Position numbers and translations under genes: made by a program. DNA of 64,000 bases, from assembly GCA_947496235.1 (NCBI GenBank), contig CANMCE010000010.1, positions 1 to 64,000 of the forward strand, read 5' to 3'. This document shows positions 35,821 to 45,675 of this stretch, piece after piece (positions within the stretch are counted from its first letter, which is position 1; each line of letters begins with the position of its first letter). Below the pieces are notes generated by a model. The model was not told where the DNA came from. It was given only the letters and a program-made list of their open reading frames with translations, and made no database searches. The DNA is from an uncultured Glaciecola sp. Lineage in GTDB: Bacteria; Pseudomonadota; Gammaproteobacteria; Enterobacterales; Alteromonadaceae.

Positions 35821-36105
35821 TTATGCTGTGAGAGCGACAATAACAGGGGAAAAAATATGCACTAGCATGCCAATAACGCTGCCACTGAGAAAACCAATCG
35901 CACCTTTTTTGTCCATGTAGCGAAATAAGGTCAAGCCAAATAAGCCGTACCATAACATTAGGCTGTAAACAGAAGTGATGCCAGCCCCTAATTGTTGGGG
36001 TAAAAATAGCAAGGTTGTAATTACCACAGCCATAGAGCCGGAAAGTACGACCCACATTATGTTCTTTTTATTGTGGAATTGATTTAGGCTATTTTCTTCT
36101 GACAT
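35821..36105 (-). CDS. Small three-helix membrane protein of unknown function
   Basis: A 94-residue hydrophobic protein with predicted helices at about 15-35, 43-62 and 69-92 and a charged N-terminus (MSEENSLNQFHNKKN). The topology loosely recalls AtpI-like or DUF-type small membrane proteins, but no signature is clear. It sits between the DUF6702 and ABC1 kinase genes on the same strand with short gaps (17 and 38 bp), so it is probably in one transcript. A 264-nt frame overlapping in another register lacks protein character. Confidence 0.6.
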   Translation of the reverse strand: MSEENSLNQFHNKKNIMWVVLSGSMAVVITTLLFLPQQLGAGITSVYSLMLWYGLFGLTLFRYMDKKGAIGFLSGSVIGMLVHIFSPVIVALTA

Positions 36106-36122
36106 CTAATTTATCCAATGCG

Positions 36123-36653
36123 TTAGTGATGAGCAAAGTCTATTTTTAACACTTCTGTGTTGTCAGTGAAAGTTAAGCTGTTAATGCTTTGGTCTAGTTT
36201 GACATTCACCAAGTTAGTTTGCGCAAACCAAATATCCCGTAAAGCATTATGAACTACTTGTAATCCTTCAAGTTTTTCTGGTTTAGGTGTTTCTTGATAA
36301 ACCCAAAAATGCTTGCCTTCCACTTCGTAGCCCACTAAGGAAATATCAAGCGGCTCGTCATTGGGATAATAAATACCAAAACGCTGAGCAACATAATCAG
36401 CAAACTGCTTTTGTGTGGTGGCATCTTTGATGATATCTGCGCTACCGCCAAAGATTTCCTTCACTGCATGTTCTGCATCATGCAATTCAAACCTGTGCAT
36501 TATCTCAAGCATATTGGTACGCGGATTAAGCTCAATTCTGGTTAATGCAGCTTTGACTTGATGCGCTTGCAAGTTGCTATTGATTAGCAATAGTAAAGCG
36601 ACCGCAAGCAGTGGTCGCCAAATAGATTTAATTATCATCGTTATCTTTATCAT
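36123..36653 (-). CDS. DUF6702 family exported protein
   Basis: A 176-residue protein with a signal peptide (MIIKSIWRPLLAVALLLLIN, cleaved after LQA) and the DUF6702 body: HQVKAALTRIELNPRTNMLE, IMHRFELHDAEHAVKE and the closing beta strands. Members often accompany M1 peptidases; here the start lies inside the last codons of the upstream M1 peptidase gene (26-nt overlap; the second ATG at 36638 gives an 11-nt overlap and a better signal peptide). A shared extracytoplasmic function is inferred. Confidence 0.8.
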   Translation of the reverse strand: MIKITMIIKSIWRPLLAVALLLLINSNLQAHQVKAALTRIELNPRTNMLEIMHRFELHDAEHAVKEIFGGSADIIKDATTQKQFADYVAQRFGIYYPNDEPLDISLVGYEVEGKHFWVYQETPKPEKLEGLQVVHNALRDIWFAQTNLVNVKLDQSINSLTFTDNTEVLKIDFAHH

Positions 36654-39084
36654 CAGTTTTTAGTTCAGTTTTTATATCGTGCATGATATCTCTGCGAACT
36701 TTAGCTTTGCTAGCACTGCTCTTATAAGATTCAATGCGAGATTCAATGATGCGTCTTGGGTAGTAGTTATTTTCTACATTTACATCAGCTGTTTCCCAAC
36801 GAGGATCAACGGCAACACTTTTCAGTACTTTGTCTTTCTCAGTTACGATAAGCTTTTGCACTTTATCTGGAGTTCTACGCCAGATTTCCGCAGGAATACG
36901 AACCATATCTGTTGAACCATCTTCGAACGTAAGCTCTAAAATGATAGGCATGACTAAGCCACCCAAATTAGAAAATGACATTACATAGTAATTCTTGTCT
37001 TCTTTTACTGCACGTTCTAGGGCTGTTCTTTCCCAAGGATCAAGATCCTTAAGGTACTTCTGATAGGCATTTCTTTCTTTATTAGTGACAGTGTAAATGT
37101 CATTGTCATCATAGAAATCTTTCACGTCTGGGTTTCTCTCAACCCAAAGTTTCTTGCCTTCAGCTTTATTACGCTCATCAGTAAGAGAAAGCGGTTTATC
37201 TGCTTCCATTTGACGCTGGCGATCAAAGTCGATATCAGGATCTTCGGTATCTAAACGTAGTTTGTATACTTCATCAAGAGAGATATCTACGTGATCAGTG
37301 GTGTAGAACCATCCGCGCCAGAACCAATCCAAATCAATACCAGAGGCTTCTTCCATGGTACGGAAAAAGTCAGCAGGTGTTGGGCGCTTATATTTCCAAC
37401 GAAGCGCGTACTCTTTAAACGCAAAATCAAACAATTCACGCCCCATTATGGTTTCACGTAAAATGTTCAAGGCTGCCGCAGGCTTGGTGTAAGCATTTGG
37501 CCCAAGACGTAACACAGAATCAGACTGGGTCATAATAGGTACTTGGACATTTGATGCCATGTAATCAGTAATGTCACGAGGTTCTACACCCCATGGAATA
37601 CTCGGATCCCATTCGCGGCCAGCAACACCGTCTAAGAAGCTATTTAGACCTTCGTCCATCCAAGTCCATTGACGCTCATCAGAGTTAACCACCATAGGGA
37701 AATAAATGTGGCCAATTTCGTGAATCACCACGCCAATCAAGAAGCGCTTTTCAGCCAGAGAATAAGTGCGAGAACCATCGTCTCTTAATTCTGTTCTTGG
37801 ACCATTAAAAGTGATCATTGGATATTCCATACCACCCACTGGACCATTCACCGACTGCGCCACAGGATAAGGATAATCAAAGCTAAATCTGGAATACACT
37901 TCCATAGTGTGGATTACGGATTCAGTGGAATATTTTTTCCACAGATCGCCACCTTCTTTGGGATAGAATGACATCGCCATTACTAATGGCATATCGTCAC
38001 CACCTTGATTATAACCTTTAGCATCCCACATAAATTTACGTGAACTTGCCCAAGCAAAATCTCTTACATTGTCTGCTTTAAAGGTCCAGGTTTTGGTTTT
38101 AGATGTGCCTTCTTTCTCGTTTTCTAGGGCTTCGTCAGCAGTCACGATAAACACCGGACGTTTAGCATCTTCCGCTTTCTTTAAACGATCTCTTTGGGTC
38201 TTGGTTAGCACATCTTTAGGGTTCATCAGGGCGCCAGTAGAAGACACTATGTGATCAGCGGGTACGGTAATATTGACTTCGTAATCGCCGAATTCTAAGG
38301 TAAATTCACCACGTCCAATAAACTCTTTATTGGTCCAGGCTTCATAATCTGTGTAAGCGGCTAAACGTGGAAACCATTGAGCAAGTAAGAAAATATCATT
38401 GCCACCTTCTCGCTCATCATCTGGGAAATGCTCATAACCAGCACGGGCAGATACAGCATCTTCTTCAACGATGTTGAATGCGAAATCTATTTCAAACGTA
38501 ATACTTTTAGAAGGCTTCAGCGGTTGCGGTAAATCCACACGCATTAAGGTGCCCACTATGGTGTGCTTAAGTGTTTGACCTTTGCTGGTTTCCACTCTTG
38601 AAATGTCGTAACCCAACTCAGTATCTTCAACAAAGTGTTGACGACGCAGTGCCGCCAAACTAATTTTTGCTGGCGTATCGCCATCTGCTGATTGAGTGCC
38701 TGGGCCTCGATTTCCTATGCCACCAAAGGTAGTGGTTAATGCTGACATAGAATCGTCTTTAAACTTGTTTTGATCTAATTGGATCCATAAGTACTTAAGC
38801 GTATCAGGAGAGTTATTGGTGTAAGTGATGACTTCAGATGCGGTTAGACGGCGTTTTTCTTCGTCTAATTTAACATCGATTTTGTAATCAACTTTTTGCT
38901 GCCAATACATATGGCCAGGTTCACCGGCGGCATTGCGGTAGACATTAGGTGTGGGTAATACTTCATCAAGTTGTCGAAATTTATCTTCAAATTGACCTTT
39001 TGTTTGTTTGATTGCTGCGTCTGTCGCGAAAGCTAGGGTTGCAACCAAGCTTAATAAAGTAAGCTTGTAAATCTTTAACAACAT
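36628..39084 (-). CDS. M1-family zinc metallopeptidase, exported
   Basis: An 818-residue protein with signal peptide (MLLKIYKLTLLSLVATLAFA) and an N-terminal beta domain of aminopeptidase-N type (DYKIDVKLDEEKRRLTASEV). The zinc site HEIGHIYFP, near residue 452, is followed 18 residues later by the third ligand Glu in WTWMDEGLNSF, the gluzincin M1 arrangement; GGMEYPMI matches the substrate-binding GxMEN motif with Tyr instead of Asn, a change found in non-classical M1 members. Probably a periplasmic or surface peptidase. AGGGA precedes the start. It is followed by the overlapping DUF6702 gene, then the small membrane protein and ABC1 kinase genes. Confidence 0.9.
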   Translation of the reverse strand: MLLKIYKLTLLSLVATLAFATDAAIKQTKGQFEDKFRQLDEVLPTPNVYRNAAGEPGHMYWQQKVDYKIDVKLDEEKRRLTASEVITYTNNSPDTLKYLWIQLDQNKFKDDSMSALTTTFGGIGNRGPGTQSADGDTPAKISLAALRRQHFVEDTELGYDISRVETSKGQTLKHTIVGTLMRVDLPQPLKPSKSITFEIDFAFNIVEEDAVSARAGYEHFPDDEREGGNDIFLLAQWFPRLAAYTDYEAWTNKEFIGRGEFTLEFGDYEVNITVPADHIVSSTGALMNPKDVLTKTQRDRLKKAEDAKRPVFIVTADEALENEKEGTSKTKTWTFKADNVRDFAWASSRKFMWDAKGYNQGGDDMPLVMAMSFYPKEGGDLWKKYSTESVIHTMEVYSRFSFDYPYPVAQSVNGPVGGMEYPMITFNGPRTELRDDGSRTYSLAEKRFLIGVVIHEIGHIYFPMVVNSDERQWTWMDEGLNSFLDGVAGREWDPSIPWGVEPRDITDYMASNVQVPIMTQSDSVLRLGPNAYTKPAAALNILRETIMGRELFDFAFKEYALRWKYKRPTPADFFRTMEEASGIDLDWFWRGWFYTTDHVDISLDEVYKLRLDTEDPDIDFDRQRQMEADKPLSLTDERNKAEGKKLWVERNPDVKDFYDDNDIYTVTNKERNAYQKYLKDLDPWERTALERAVKEDKNYYVMSFSNLGGLVMPIILELTFEDGSTDMVRIPAEIWRRTPDKVQKLIVTEKDKVLKSVAVDPRWETADVNVENNYYPRRIIESRIESYKSSASKAKVRRDIMHDIKTELKTDDKDNDDN

Positions 39085-39448
39085 ATTTTTTCCCTATCGT
39101 AGTGCTTTATCAGCTCTTGTGGCCGATTAAAATATTCAATTGAAATTTGATGGTTGTAAGATCAATTTCATATTGAGTGTTTAAAATTATTCAAAACTGA
39201 ATTTGAATAAACCACGTATAGTACATCAAAATTTGTTCAACAGAACAGATACTGAAATCTTTTGAAACACTTTTTTGGCGTAGCTGTATTAAAAAACAGC
39301 AGTAATGTTAAGATTATGTGAAAAAGGTTTTGGTTATGTAACGAAAGCTAAAAATATATCTTTAATTTTAAGAGAAAACGCTTGCTCGACTTGAGAAAGC
39401 ATTATATATCCTTATTCTAATTTACATCATTCAACAACAAGATCGGAG
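39085..39448. other. 364-bp divergent intergenic region between M1 peptidase and proB
   Basis: No gene is visible. It is AT-rich and carries divergent control regions. A promoter toward proB can be placed at 39382-39410; the leftward promoter for the peptidase gene was not resolved. No repeats or obvious operator pairs were seen. Confidence 0.5.
39382..39410 (+). promoter_or_regulatory. Predicted proBA promoter
   Basis: TTGCTC at 39382-39387 and TATATC at 39405-39410 with a 17-bp spacer, 38 bp before the proB start. Confidence 0.45.
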
Positions 39449-40567
39449 ATGGCGAATTTTACTTGGCAAACAGCCGTTATAAAAATTGGAAGCGCACTTA
39501 TATCACCTGACGGAAAAGGGTGCAGTACGCAATTTATGCAACATATTGCTCGCTTTATTAGTGAAAGTCGAAAGCAGAATAAAGATGTGATTCTGGTTTC
39601 TTCAGGCAGTGTTGCAGCTGCCCGTGGCGTTGTGAAAACTGGTGTCGCAGTTACACGCAGTCAAAAAGCTGCTATGGCAGCCGTCGGACAAACAAAAATG
39701 ATGGGCGTATGGTCCAGTTTGTTTGACTTTCCCTGCGCGCAGCTATTACTCACCGTTGATGATTTAAACGACCGCCGGCGTTACGTAAATATCAAAAATA
39801 CCATTCAAGAATTGCTTGATAACGGTGTGCTGCCCATAGTCAACGAAAACGATACAGTAGCGGTTGAAACTTCTAAAGTAGGTGATAACGATAATCTTGC
39901 CGCACACACAGCCATTGCAATGCAGGCAGATTGCTTAATAATTTGTACCGACGTTGACGGACTTTATACTGGTAATCCGCGCACCAATCCCACTGCGAAA
40001 CGCATTGATACCGTTGAGAAGATTGATAACGGTATTATGAGTTTAGCGGGTGGCGCAGGCTCTTCTGTGGGTACTGGTGGAATGGTAACCAAAATCCAAG
40101 CCGCAAAAAGATGTACGCATTCGGGCATTCAGACCTTGTTGGTGTCAGGCACAGATCCAACGACCTTTGACAGTTTACTCGATGGCAACTGTCCAGGTAC
40201 CTTATTTTTACCTGAGGACCAAGGGCTTACCGCAAAACATGACTGGATTGCCCATACCTCGCATCCAAAAGGTGAAATCATCATTGACCATGGTGCTTAT
40301 GTGGCAGTTACCGAAAAAGGTGCATCTTTATTGCCCGCAGGCATAACCAAAGTCAACGGAACCTTTGCGCAAGATGATGCAGTTTTGGTGATTTATGAAG
40401 GCAATGTTATCGGCAAAGGAATTAGCTTATTTTCGTCAGCGGAAATTCAGCAAATTGCCGGCGTAAAAAGTCATCTAATTTCAAGAATACTGGGTTACGA
40501 CGCATCAGAAGTGGTTATCCACCGAGATAATTTTGTTTTGATTACTCAAGATAAATTAACCCATTAA
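39449..40567 (+). CDS. proB: Glutamate 5-kinase
   Basis: A 372-residue ProB: amino-acid kinase domain (1-260) with VIKIGSALISPDG, VILVSSGSVAAARG, the substrate-binding VNENDTVAVETSKVGDNDNL and GTGGMVTKIQAAKRCTHSG, plus a C-terminal PUA domain (about 280-370). It phosphorylates glutamate for proline synthesis. Length matches the PUA-containing group typical of gammaproteobacteria. The visible GGAG lies directly against the ATG, so initiation signals are unusual. It is followed by proA after 34 bp, forming a proBA operon. It could be osmoregulated or proline-feedback controlled as in relatives. Confidence 0.95.
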   Translation: MANFTWQTAVIKIGSALISPDGKGCSTQFMQHIARFISESRKQNKDVILVSSGSVAAARGVVKTGVAVTRSQKAAMAAVGQTKMMGVWSSLFDFPCAQLLLTVDDLNDRRRYVNIKNTIQELLDNGVLPIVNENDTVAVETSKVGDNDNLAAHTAIAMQADCLIICTDVDGLYTGNPRTNPTAKRIDTVEKIDNGIMSLAGGAGSSVGTGGMVTKIQAAKRCTHSGIQTLLVSGTDPTTFDSLLDGNCPGTLFLPEDQGLTAKHDWIAHTSHPKGEIIIDHGAYVAVTEKGASLLPAGITKVNGTFAQDDAVLVIYEGNVIGKGISLFSSAEIQQIAGVKSHLISRILGYDASEVVIHRDNFVLITQDKLTH

Positions 40568-40601
40568 GCAACTACGAATTTAAATAACACAATAGGAGAA
40601 G

Positions 40602-41870
40602 GTGAAAAGCCAAACTATTATGAGCTTTGATATCAAGCTGGCTGCGGCTCAAGCAAAAGCAGCAAAAAACGCAATAGCAAATCTGGACCAAGCGCAACGC
40701 TTGGCACTACTATTATCGGTCGCGAAGGGGCTTAGAGATAATGTGCCTTCAATTCTGCAAGCAAACAAAATTGATTTGCAGAATGCCCAAGAGAACGGTC
40801 TTAGTGAGCCCATGATTGACAGATTAGCGCTAGATGAATCTGGCGTTGAGGCAATTGCGACCGCGGTAGAAGAAATTGCACATCAACCTGAAGTACTCGG
40901 CAGTATTGCAAATATTCGACCATTGCCCTCAGGCATTCAAGTGGGAAAAATGCGAATTCCCCTTGGCGTAGTAGCTATGATATACGAATCTCGACCTAAC
41001 GTAACAATAGATGCGGCTGCCTTATGTTTAAAAGCAGGTAATGCAGTTATTTTACGCGGTGGTAAAGAAGCCCAAGCATCGAACCAAGCGCTGGCGAAAA
41101 TTTTACATCAAGCGCTTAAAGAGCAAGGATTACCGGAAGCGGTTGCTACAGTAATTCCGGTACCTGACCGCTCCGTAATGAGTGAAATGCTTGAACTAAG
41201 TGATAGTATCGACCTCATTATTCCAAGAGGTGGTGAAGGTTTGATTCGATATGTTAGTGAGAACAGTAAGATCCCTGTTATTCAACACTTTAAAGGCGTG
41301 TGTCACCTGTTTATTGACGAATTCGCGGATTTGGAAAAAGCGTTACCGATTTTGGAAAACGGTAAAACCCAGCGCACTGGTGTTTGTAATGCGTTAGAAA
41401 CCCTAGTGGTGCATAAAAACATTGCGGAACAGGCTATGCCCAAAGTGGCGAAATTATTCAAAGATAAGAATGTAAAAGTACACGCTTGTGAAGCATCTAT
41501 TGGCTACTTTGATGATGCAATTGCCGCCACCGAAGATGATTGGCATGAAGAATATTTAGCCTTAGAAATCGCGGTGAAAATCGTCGATGACTTTGAGACT
41601 GCCCTTGAGCATATTCAAACCTATGGCAGTGGTCATACCGAAGTGATAGTGACTGAAAACTTGGGTAATTCTCAACGCTTTATGCGAGAGATTAATTCAT
41701 CAGTAATTATGCTAAATGCTTCGTCTCGATTCTCTGATGGTGGTCAATTAGGATTGGGTGCAGAGATAGGTATTTCAACCTCTAAACTCCATGCTTATGG
41801 ACCTATGGGGGCTGAGCAGTTAACCACTGAGAAGTTCGTGGTCTATGGTGATGGTCACATTCGCCAGTAA
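40602..41870 (+). CDS. proA: Gamma-glutamyl phosphate reductase
   Basis: A 422-residue aldehyde-dehydrogenase-fold enzyme that reduces glutamyl 5-phosphate to the semialdehyde in proline synthesis. Family motifs: LGVVAMIYESRPNVTIDAA, the catalytic Cys in GKTQRTGVCNALETL, and LGLGAEIGISTSKLHAYGPMG near the C-terminus. The start is uncertain: GTG at 40602 has AGGAG only 3 nt upstream, while ATG 40620 (MSFDIKLAAAQAK) fits the family's usual N-terminus but lies 21 nt away from it. Second gene of the proBA operon, ended by a strong terminator. Confidence 0.94.
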   Translation: MKSQTIMSFDIKLAAAQAKAAKNAIANLDQAQRLALLLSVAKGLRDNVPSILQANKIDLQNAQENGLSEPMIDRLALDESGVEAIATAVEEIAHQPEVLGSIANIRPLPSGIQVGKMRIPLGVVAMIYESRPNVTIDAAALCLKAGNAVILRGGKEAQASNQALAKILHQALKEQGLPEAVATVIPVPDRSVMSEMLELSDSIDLIIPRGGEGLIRYVSENSKIPVIQHFKGVCHLFIDEFADLEKALPILENGKTQRTGVCNALETLVVHKNIAEQAMPKVAKLFKDKNVKVHACEASIGYFDDAIAATEDDWHEEYLALEIAVKIVDDFETALEHIQTYGSGHTEVIVTENLGNSQRFMREINSSVIMLNASSRFSDGGQLGLGAEIGISTSKLHAYGPMGAEQLTTEKFVVYGDGHIRQ

Positions 41871-41952
41871 ACTCTTTTGAAATAAAATAGCCTTGATGAT
41901 CGAAAAAGTAATTGCCATCAAAGTACATTTTCAGTAACTTGTTTATACCATC

Positions 41953-41979
41953 AAAAAGCCTGGTTTCCAGGCTTTTTTT
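41953..41979 (+). terminator. Rho-independent terminator after proA
   Basis: Stem AAAAAGCCTGG / CCAGGCTTTTTTT with a TTT loop. It sits only 23 bp before the start codon of the carbonic anhydrase gene, so that gene must be transcribed through it or from a start site inside or just after it. Confidence 0.85.
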
Positions 41980-42002
41980 ATATCTTGCACAAAGGTAAAG
42001 CA

Positions 42003-42590
42003 GTGCCCGAAATTCAAAAACTTATAGACAATAATATCCGTTGGGCAGAGGCGGTTGACGCCAATGATCCCACATTTTTTGATAAGCTATCTAAACAACA
42101 AAGTCCCATTTACTTGTGGATTGGTTGTTCTGATTCCCGCGTGCCAGCTAATCAGATAGTTGATCTATTGCCAGGGGATATTTTCGTTCACCGTAACGTG
42201 GCTAACTTAGTTATCCACACAGATTTTAATTGTTTGTCAGTATTACAATACGCAGTGGATGTGTTGAAAGTAAAACATGTCATCGTGTGCGGGCATTATG
42301 GCTGTGGTGGAGTTGAGGCTGCGCTGTCAGATGACAACCTAGGGTTGATTGATAACTGGCTAATGCACATTCGAGATGTCGCTAAACGTCATGAAGACGA
42401 ACTTAAAGATCTCAACAAACACGATAAACTAACGCGTTTGTGTGAGTTAAACGTTTTGCAACAAGCCGAAAATGTGCGTAAAACCACAATTTTTCGAGAA
42501 GCCATTGCACGAGGCCAATCTGTTCGTATTCACAGCTGGGTTTATAGCTTGAAAAATGGAAAGATTACGGTTTTAGACAACCAAAATTAG
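42003..42590 (+). CDS. can: Beta-carbonic anhydrase
   Basis: A 195-residue beta-class carbonic anhydrase interconverting CO2 and bicarbonate. With the start at GTG 42003 (AAAGG, 7-nt spacer), the zinc site is Cys42, Asp44, His98, Cys101 (CSDSRVPANQ and CGHYGCGGV), the same numbering as in E. coli Can, which supports this start over a TTG 18 nt upstream. The C-terminal helical segment (VRIHSWVYSLKNGKITVLD) is complete. It is separated from proA by a terminator and from the next gene by another. Confidence 0.94.
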   Translation: MPEIQKLIDNNIRWAEAVDANDPTFFDKLSKQQSPIYLWIGCSDSRVPANQIVDLLPGDIFVHRNVANLVIHTDFNCLSVLQYAVDVLKVKHVIVCGHYGCGGVEAALSDDNLGLIDNWLMHIRDVAKRHEDELKDLNKHDKLTRLCELNVLQQAENVRKTTIFREAIARGQSVRIHSWVYSLKNGKITVLDNQN

Positions 42591-42666
42591 TGAGTTTTCG
42601 GTTTAGGTAAACTAAAGGTGAATTTCACTTCCTAACTTACTCACTATGACTAAAAAACCTTCGTTG

Positions 42667-42702
42667 TAAGCGCGGTATGTGATACATTCCGCGCTTATTT
42701 TT
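42667..42702 (+). terminator. Terminator after the carbonic anhydrase gene
   Basis: Stem TAAGCGCGG (42667-42675) / CCGCGCTTA (42689-42697) followed by TTTTT, about 75 bp after the stop codon. Confidence 0.75.
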
Positions 42703-42727
42703 GTTTCTGATCAGTACCTGAATTTAT

Positions 42728-43951
42728 ATGCAACCACAAGATTCACAAGACGCTCCTTTGCTCATTAAGCGACTGCCATTACCAGAGTTCATAACCCTAT
42801 TGGCGTTATTGACCTCCCTTGTCGCATTGAGTATAGATGCCATGTTACCGGCATTGGATGTGATCGGTGATGAGCTAAACAGTGCTAGTCCACAAGAAAA
42901 CTTTTTAATTGTTTCGCTGTTTTTTGGCGGTATGGCCGTTGGTCAGTTATTCTTTGGACCATTTTGTGATGCCCGTGGCCGCAGGCTTACTATTCTTGTT
43001 GGTTTAATTATCTTTTTGTTAGGTACACTAATTTGTTACTTATCGACTAGCATGGAAACCTTACTGCTAGGTCGTTTAGTACAAGCTTTTGGTGTTTCAG
43101 GACCTCGTATTGCTAGTATGGCACTTATTCGTGACCTCTATGTAGGCGATGCCATGGCCAGAGTGATGTCTTTTATCACTGTAATCTTTATATTGGTACC
43201 TATGGTTGCCCCTTTAATTGGCCAATTTGTGATTCAATTATATGGCTGGCGCCATATATTTACCGTTTTTGCTATTGTGACTTTGATTTCCGGTGCATGG
43301 TTTTTTACCCGACAAGCGGAAACGCTACCACGACAATATCGGGTAAAATTTAATTGGTTTAGTTTCATGCGTTCATTGTTGTTTTTAGTTAAACATCCTG
43401 TAGTAATGGGAGCATCAATAGGAATGGGCAGCATTTTTGGTGCTTTCTTGGCCTATTTGAGCGGCTCACAAACCATATTTCAAAGCATTTACGACACGGG
43501 TGAATATTTTCCATTATTGTTTGCTACATTGGCCTTTTCTATAGGAGCAGCGTCCTTTTTTAATGGGGTGATGGTACTTAAGATTGGGATGATTAAATTA
43601 GTATCAAACGCGGTTGTTTTGACCTTAATTTTTGCCATAGTATTAACTGCAATTTCGCTTTTTTATAACGGTAAACCACCCTTGTGGTTGTTTGTCACCA
43701 CCATGTTCATTGGATTTTTCTTTATTGGCATTTTGTTTGGAAATCTAAACTCTTTAGCCATGGAACCTGTTGGTCATATTGCAGGTGTTGGCGCTGCTTT
43801 TATTGGCTCATTTACTAGTTTAATGGCGGTGCCCATAGGTATTTTTATTGGGCAATTTTTAGATACTTCTGTTACCCCAATCGCCATTGGTTTCACCGTG
43901 TTTGGATTTGTGACTTTGATTGCAGTTCGAATTGCGGTTAAGCAAAAATAA
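42728..43951 (+). CDS. Bcr/CflA-family MFS drug exporter
   Basis: A 407-residue transporter with 12 predicted transmembrane helices. The Bcr/CflA hallmarks are seen in the first half: LVALSIDAMLPALDVIGDEL in helix 1, GPFCDARGRRLTIL as MFS motif A, and RLVQAFGVSGPRIASMALIRD, the motif C-like region of drug/H+ antiporters. Probable export of small toxic compounds. Substrate is unknown. No local regulator is present; it is a single gene convergent with ilvC. Confidence 0.85.
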   Translation: MQPQDSQDAPLLIKRLPLPEFITLLALLTSLVALSIDAMLPALDVIGDELNSASPQENFLIVSLFFGGMAVGQLFFGPFCDARGRRLTILVGLIIFLLGTLICYLSTSMETLLLGRLVQAFGVSGPRIASMALIRDLYVGDAMARVMSFITVIFILVPMVAPLIGQFVIQLYGWRHIFTVFAIVTLISGAWFFTRQAETLPRQYRVKFNWFSFMRSLLFLVKHPVVMGASIGMGSIFGAFLAYLSGSQTIFQSIYDTGEYFPLLFATLAFSIGAASFFNGVMVLKIGMIKLVSNAVVLTLIFAIVLTAISLFYNGKPPLWLFVTTMFIGFFFIGILFGNLNSLAMEPVGHIAGVGAAFIGSFTSLMAVPIGIFIGQFLDTSVTPIAIGFTVFGFVTLIAVRIAVKQK

Positions 43952-43962
43952 ATTGCGCGCAT

Positions 43963-43989
43963 AAAAAAGCCCGGCCAAATTGACCGGGC
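43963..43989 (-). terminator. Terminator of ilvC
   Basis: GCCCGG (43969-43974) and CCGGGC (43984-43989) arms; in the leftward direction the stem is followed by TTTTTT, so it ends the ilvC transcript 46-72 bp after its stop. Confidence 0.8.
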
Positions 43990-44034
43990 AAAAGGAGCTT
44001 AGTTAAAGCACCTAACGACAGAACTGTCTAACGT

Positions 44035-45513
44035 TTAAGATACAATTGCCTTCATGTCGGTCATGTATCCACGTAATACTTTTCCTATTGTCTCAACCCC
44101 GTGTGTTCTGATTTCTTCATTCACTTTTACCAAGGTCATGTTATCAACACCGTTAGATTGATTGCTTAAACCACCGCCCATGTGTTCGGTTGTTAAGCTA
44201 GGTAAAATTTGCTCGCGTAAAATTGGTACAGCGGCATTGGCGAATAAGTAGTTACCGTATTCAGCTGTATCAGAAATTACCACGTTCATCTCGTACAAAC
44301 GCTTACGCGCAATAGTGTTCGAGATTAATGGCGTTTCGTGAAGCGACTCGTAATAAGCTGATTCAGGTAAAATGCCTGCTTCAACCATTACATCAAAGGC
44401 CAATTCAACACCTGCTTTGATACAAGCAACTAAGAAAATGCCTTTATCAAAGAAATCTTGGTCGCTGATTTTGCCAGAATAAACAGGTGCGTTTTCAAAA
44501 CCGCTTTGCCCTGTTTCTTCACGCCATTTTAATAAGTTAGCGTCACCATTGGTCCAGTCTTTCATCATAGTCGTGGAGAATTCACCACTTAATATGTCAT
44601 CCTGATGTTTTTCGAACAATGGTCTGAATGCTGTTTTGAGTTTGTCCGCAAGTTCGTGTGCTTCGATTTTTGCTGGATTCGATAAACGATCCATCATGTG
44701 GGTTACACCACCAATCTTAAGCGCTTCGGTAATTGCTTCTAAACCATATTGGATAAGTGCTGCCGCATACGCTGCGTCAATACCGTCTTCTACCATCTTT
44801 TCGTAAGATACAATAGCCGCAGCTTGTTGCATGCCACATAAGATAGTTTGTTCGCCCATAAGGTCAGATTTAACTTCTGCTACAAAAGAACTTTCTAGAA
44901 CGCCAGCTCTATCACCACCGGTTGCACTAGCAAGTGCTTTAGCGATGGCTAGACCTTTGCCTTCAGGATCGTTTTCAGCATGTACCGCGATCAAAGTTGG
45001 TACACCAAATCCTCTTTTGTATTCTTCTCTTACTTCAGTCCCTGGGCATTTAGGTGCACACATTACCACAGTAATATCACTGCGAATTTGTTGACCTTCT
45101 TCAACGATATTAAAGCCGTGAGAATAACCAAGTACTGCGCCTTTTTTCATTAACGGCATTACCGCTTCAACGACACTTGCGTGTTGTTTATCAGGCGTTA
45201 AGTTATAAACCAAATCCGCATTCGGGATAAGATCTTGATAAGTACCTACTGTAAAACCATTGTCAGTTGCACGAACGAAAGAATCACGTTTCTCATCGAT
45301 AGCAGCTTGACGTAATGCATAGCTTACGTTTAAACCGGAGTCACGCATATTCAAGCCTTGGTTAAGACCTTGTGCTCCACAACCAACAATCACTATTGAT
45401 TTGCCTTTTAAGACTTCACAACCATCAGCAAACTCTTCACGTGCCATGAAACGACACTTGCCAAGTTGTTCAAGCTGTTGTCTAAAAGCTAGACTGTTAA
45501 AATAATTTGCCAT
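44035..45513 (-). CDS. ilvC: Ketol-acid reductoisomerase, class II
   Basis: A 492-residue long-form (class II, E. coli-like) KARI with a Rossmann domain ([20 protein letters not shown], then LNVSYALRQ with the NADPH-selective Arg) and the duplicated knotted C-terminal domain ([16 protein letters not shown] with the metal ligands Asp and Glu; [12 protein letters not shown]). It converts acetolactate or acetohydroxybutyrate into dihydroxy acids for Ile and Val synthesis. Divergent from its activator gene ilvY, as in E. coli. Confidence 0.97.
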   Translation of the reverse strand: MANYFNSLAFRQQLEQLGKCRFMAREEFADGCEVLKGKSIVIVGCGAQGLNQGLNMRDSGLNVSYALRQAAIDEKRDSFVRATDNGFTVGTYQDLIPNADLVYNLTPDKQHASVVEAVMPLMKKGAVLGYSHGFNIVEEGQQIRSDITVVMCAPKCPGTEVREEYKRGFGVPTLIAVHAENDPEGKGLAIAKALASATGGDRAGVLESSFVAEVKSDLMGEQTILCGMQQAAAIVSYEKMVEDGIDAAYAAALIQYGLEAITEALKIGGVTHMMDRLSNPAKIEAHELADKLKTAFRPLFEKHQDDILSGEFSTTMMKDWTNGDANLLKWREETGQSGFENAPVYSGKISDQDFFDKGIFLVACIKAGVELAFDVMVEAGILPESAYYESLHETPLISNTIARKRLYEMNVVISDTAEYGNYLFANAAVPILREQILPSLTTEHMGGGLSNQSNGVDNMTLVKVNEEIRTHGVETIGKVLRGYMTDMKAIVS

Positions 45514-45645
45514 CGTTTTTCCACATTTGCGACCACAGCCATGTTCAGCACGATCTGGGTCTTAATATTTGCGTCCCTTTTAGGACAGTGCGCAGATACT
45601 AGCCAAAGTTAAGTGTTGTTTAAAGTGAATTAAATGCAATATAAT

Positions 45646-45655
45646 ATTTCGAAAT
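45646..45655. promoter_or_regulatory. Candidate IlvY operator
   Basis: ATTTCGAAAT, a 10-bp palindrome with T-N11-A-like surroundings, lies 21 bp before the ilvY start in the divergent ilvY-ilvC region. In E. coli IlvY binds tandem sites in this interval to repress itself and activate ilvC when acetolactate or acetohydroxybutyrate is present. The assignment here rests on position. Confidence 0.4.
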
Positions 45656-45675
45656 CTGAAATACTGAATTAACTT

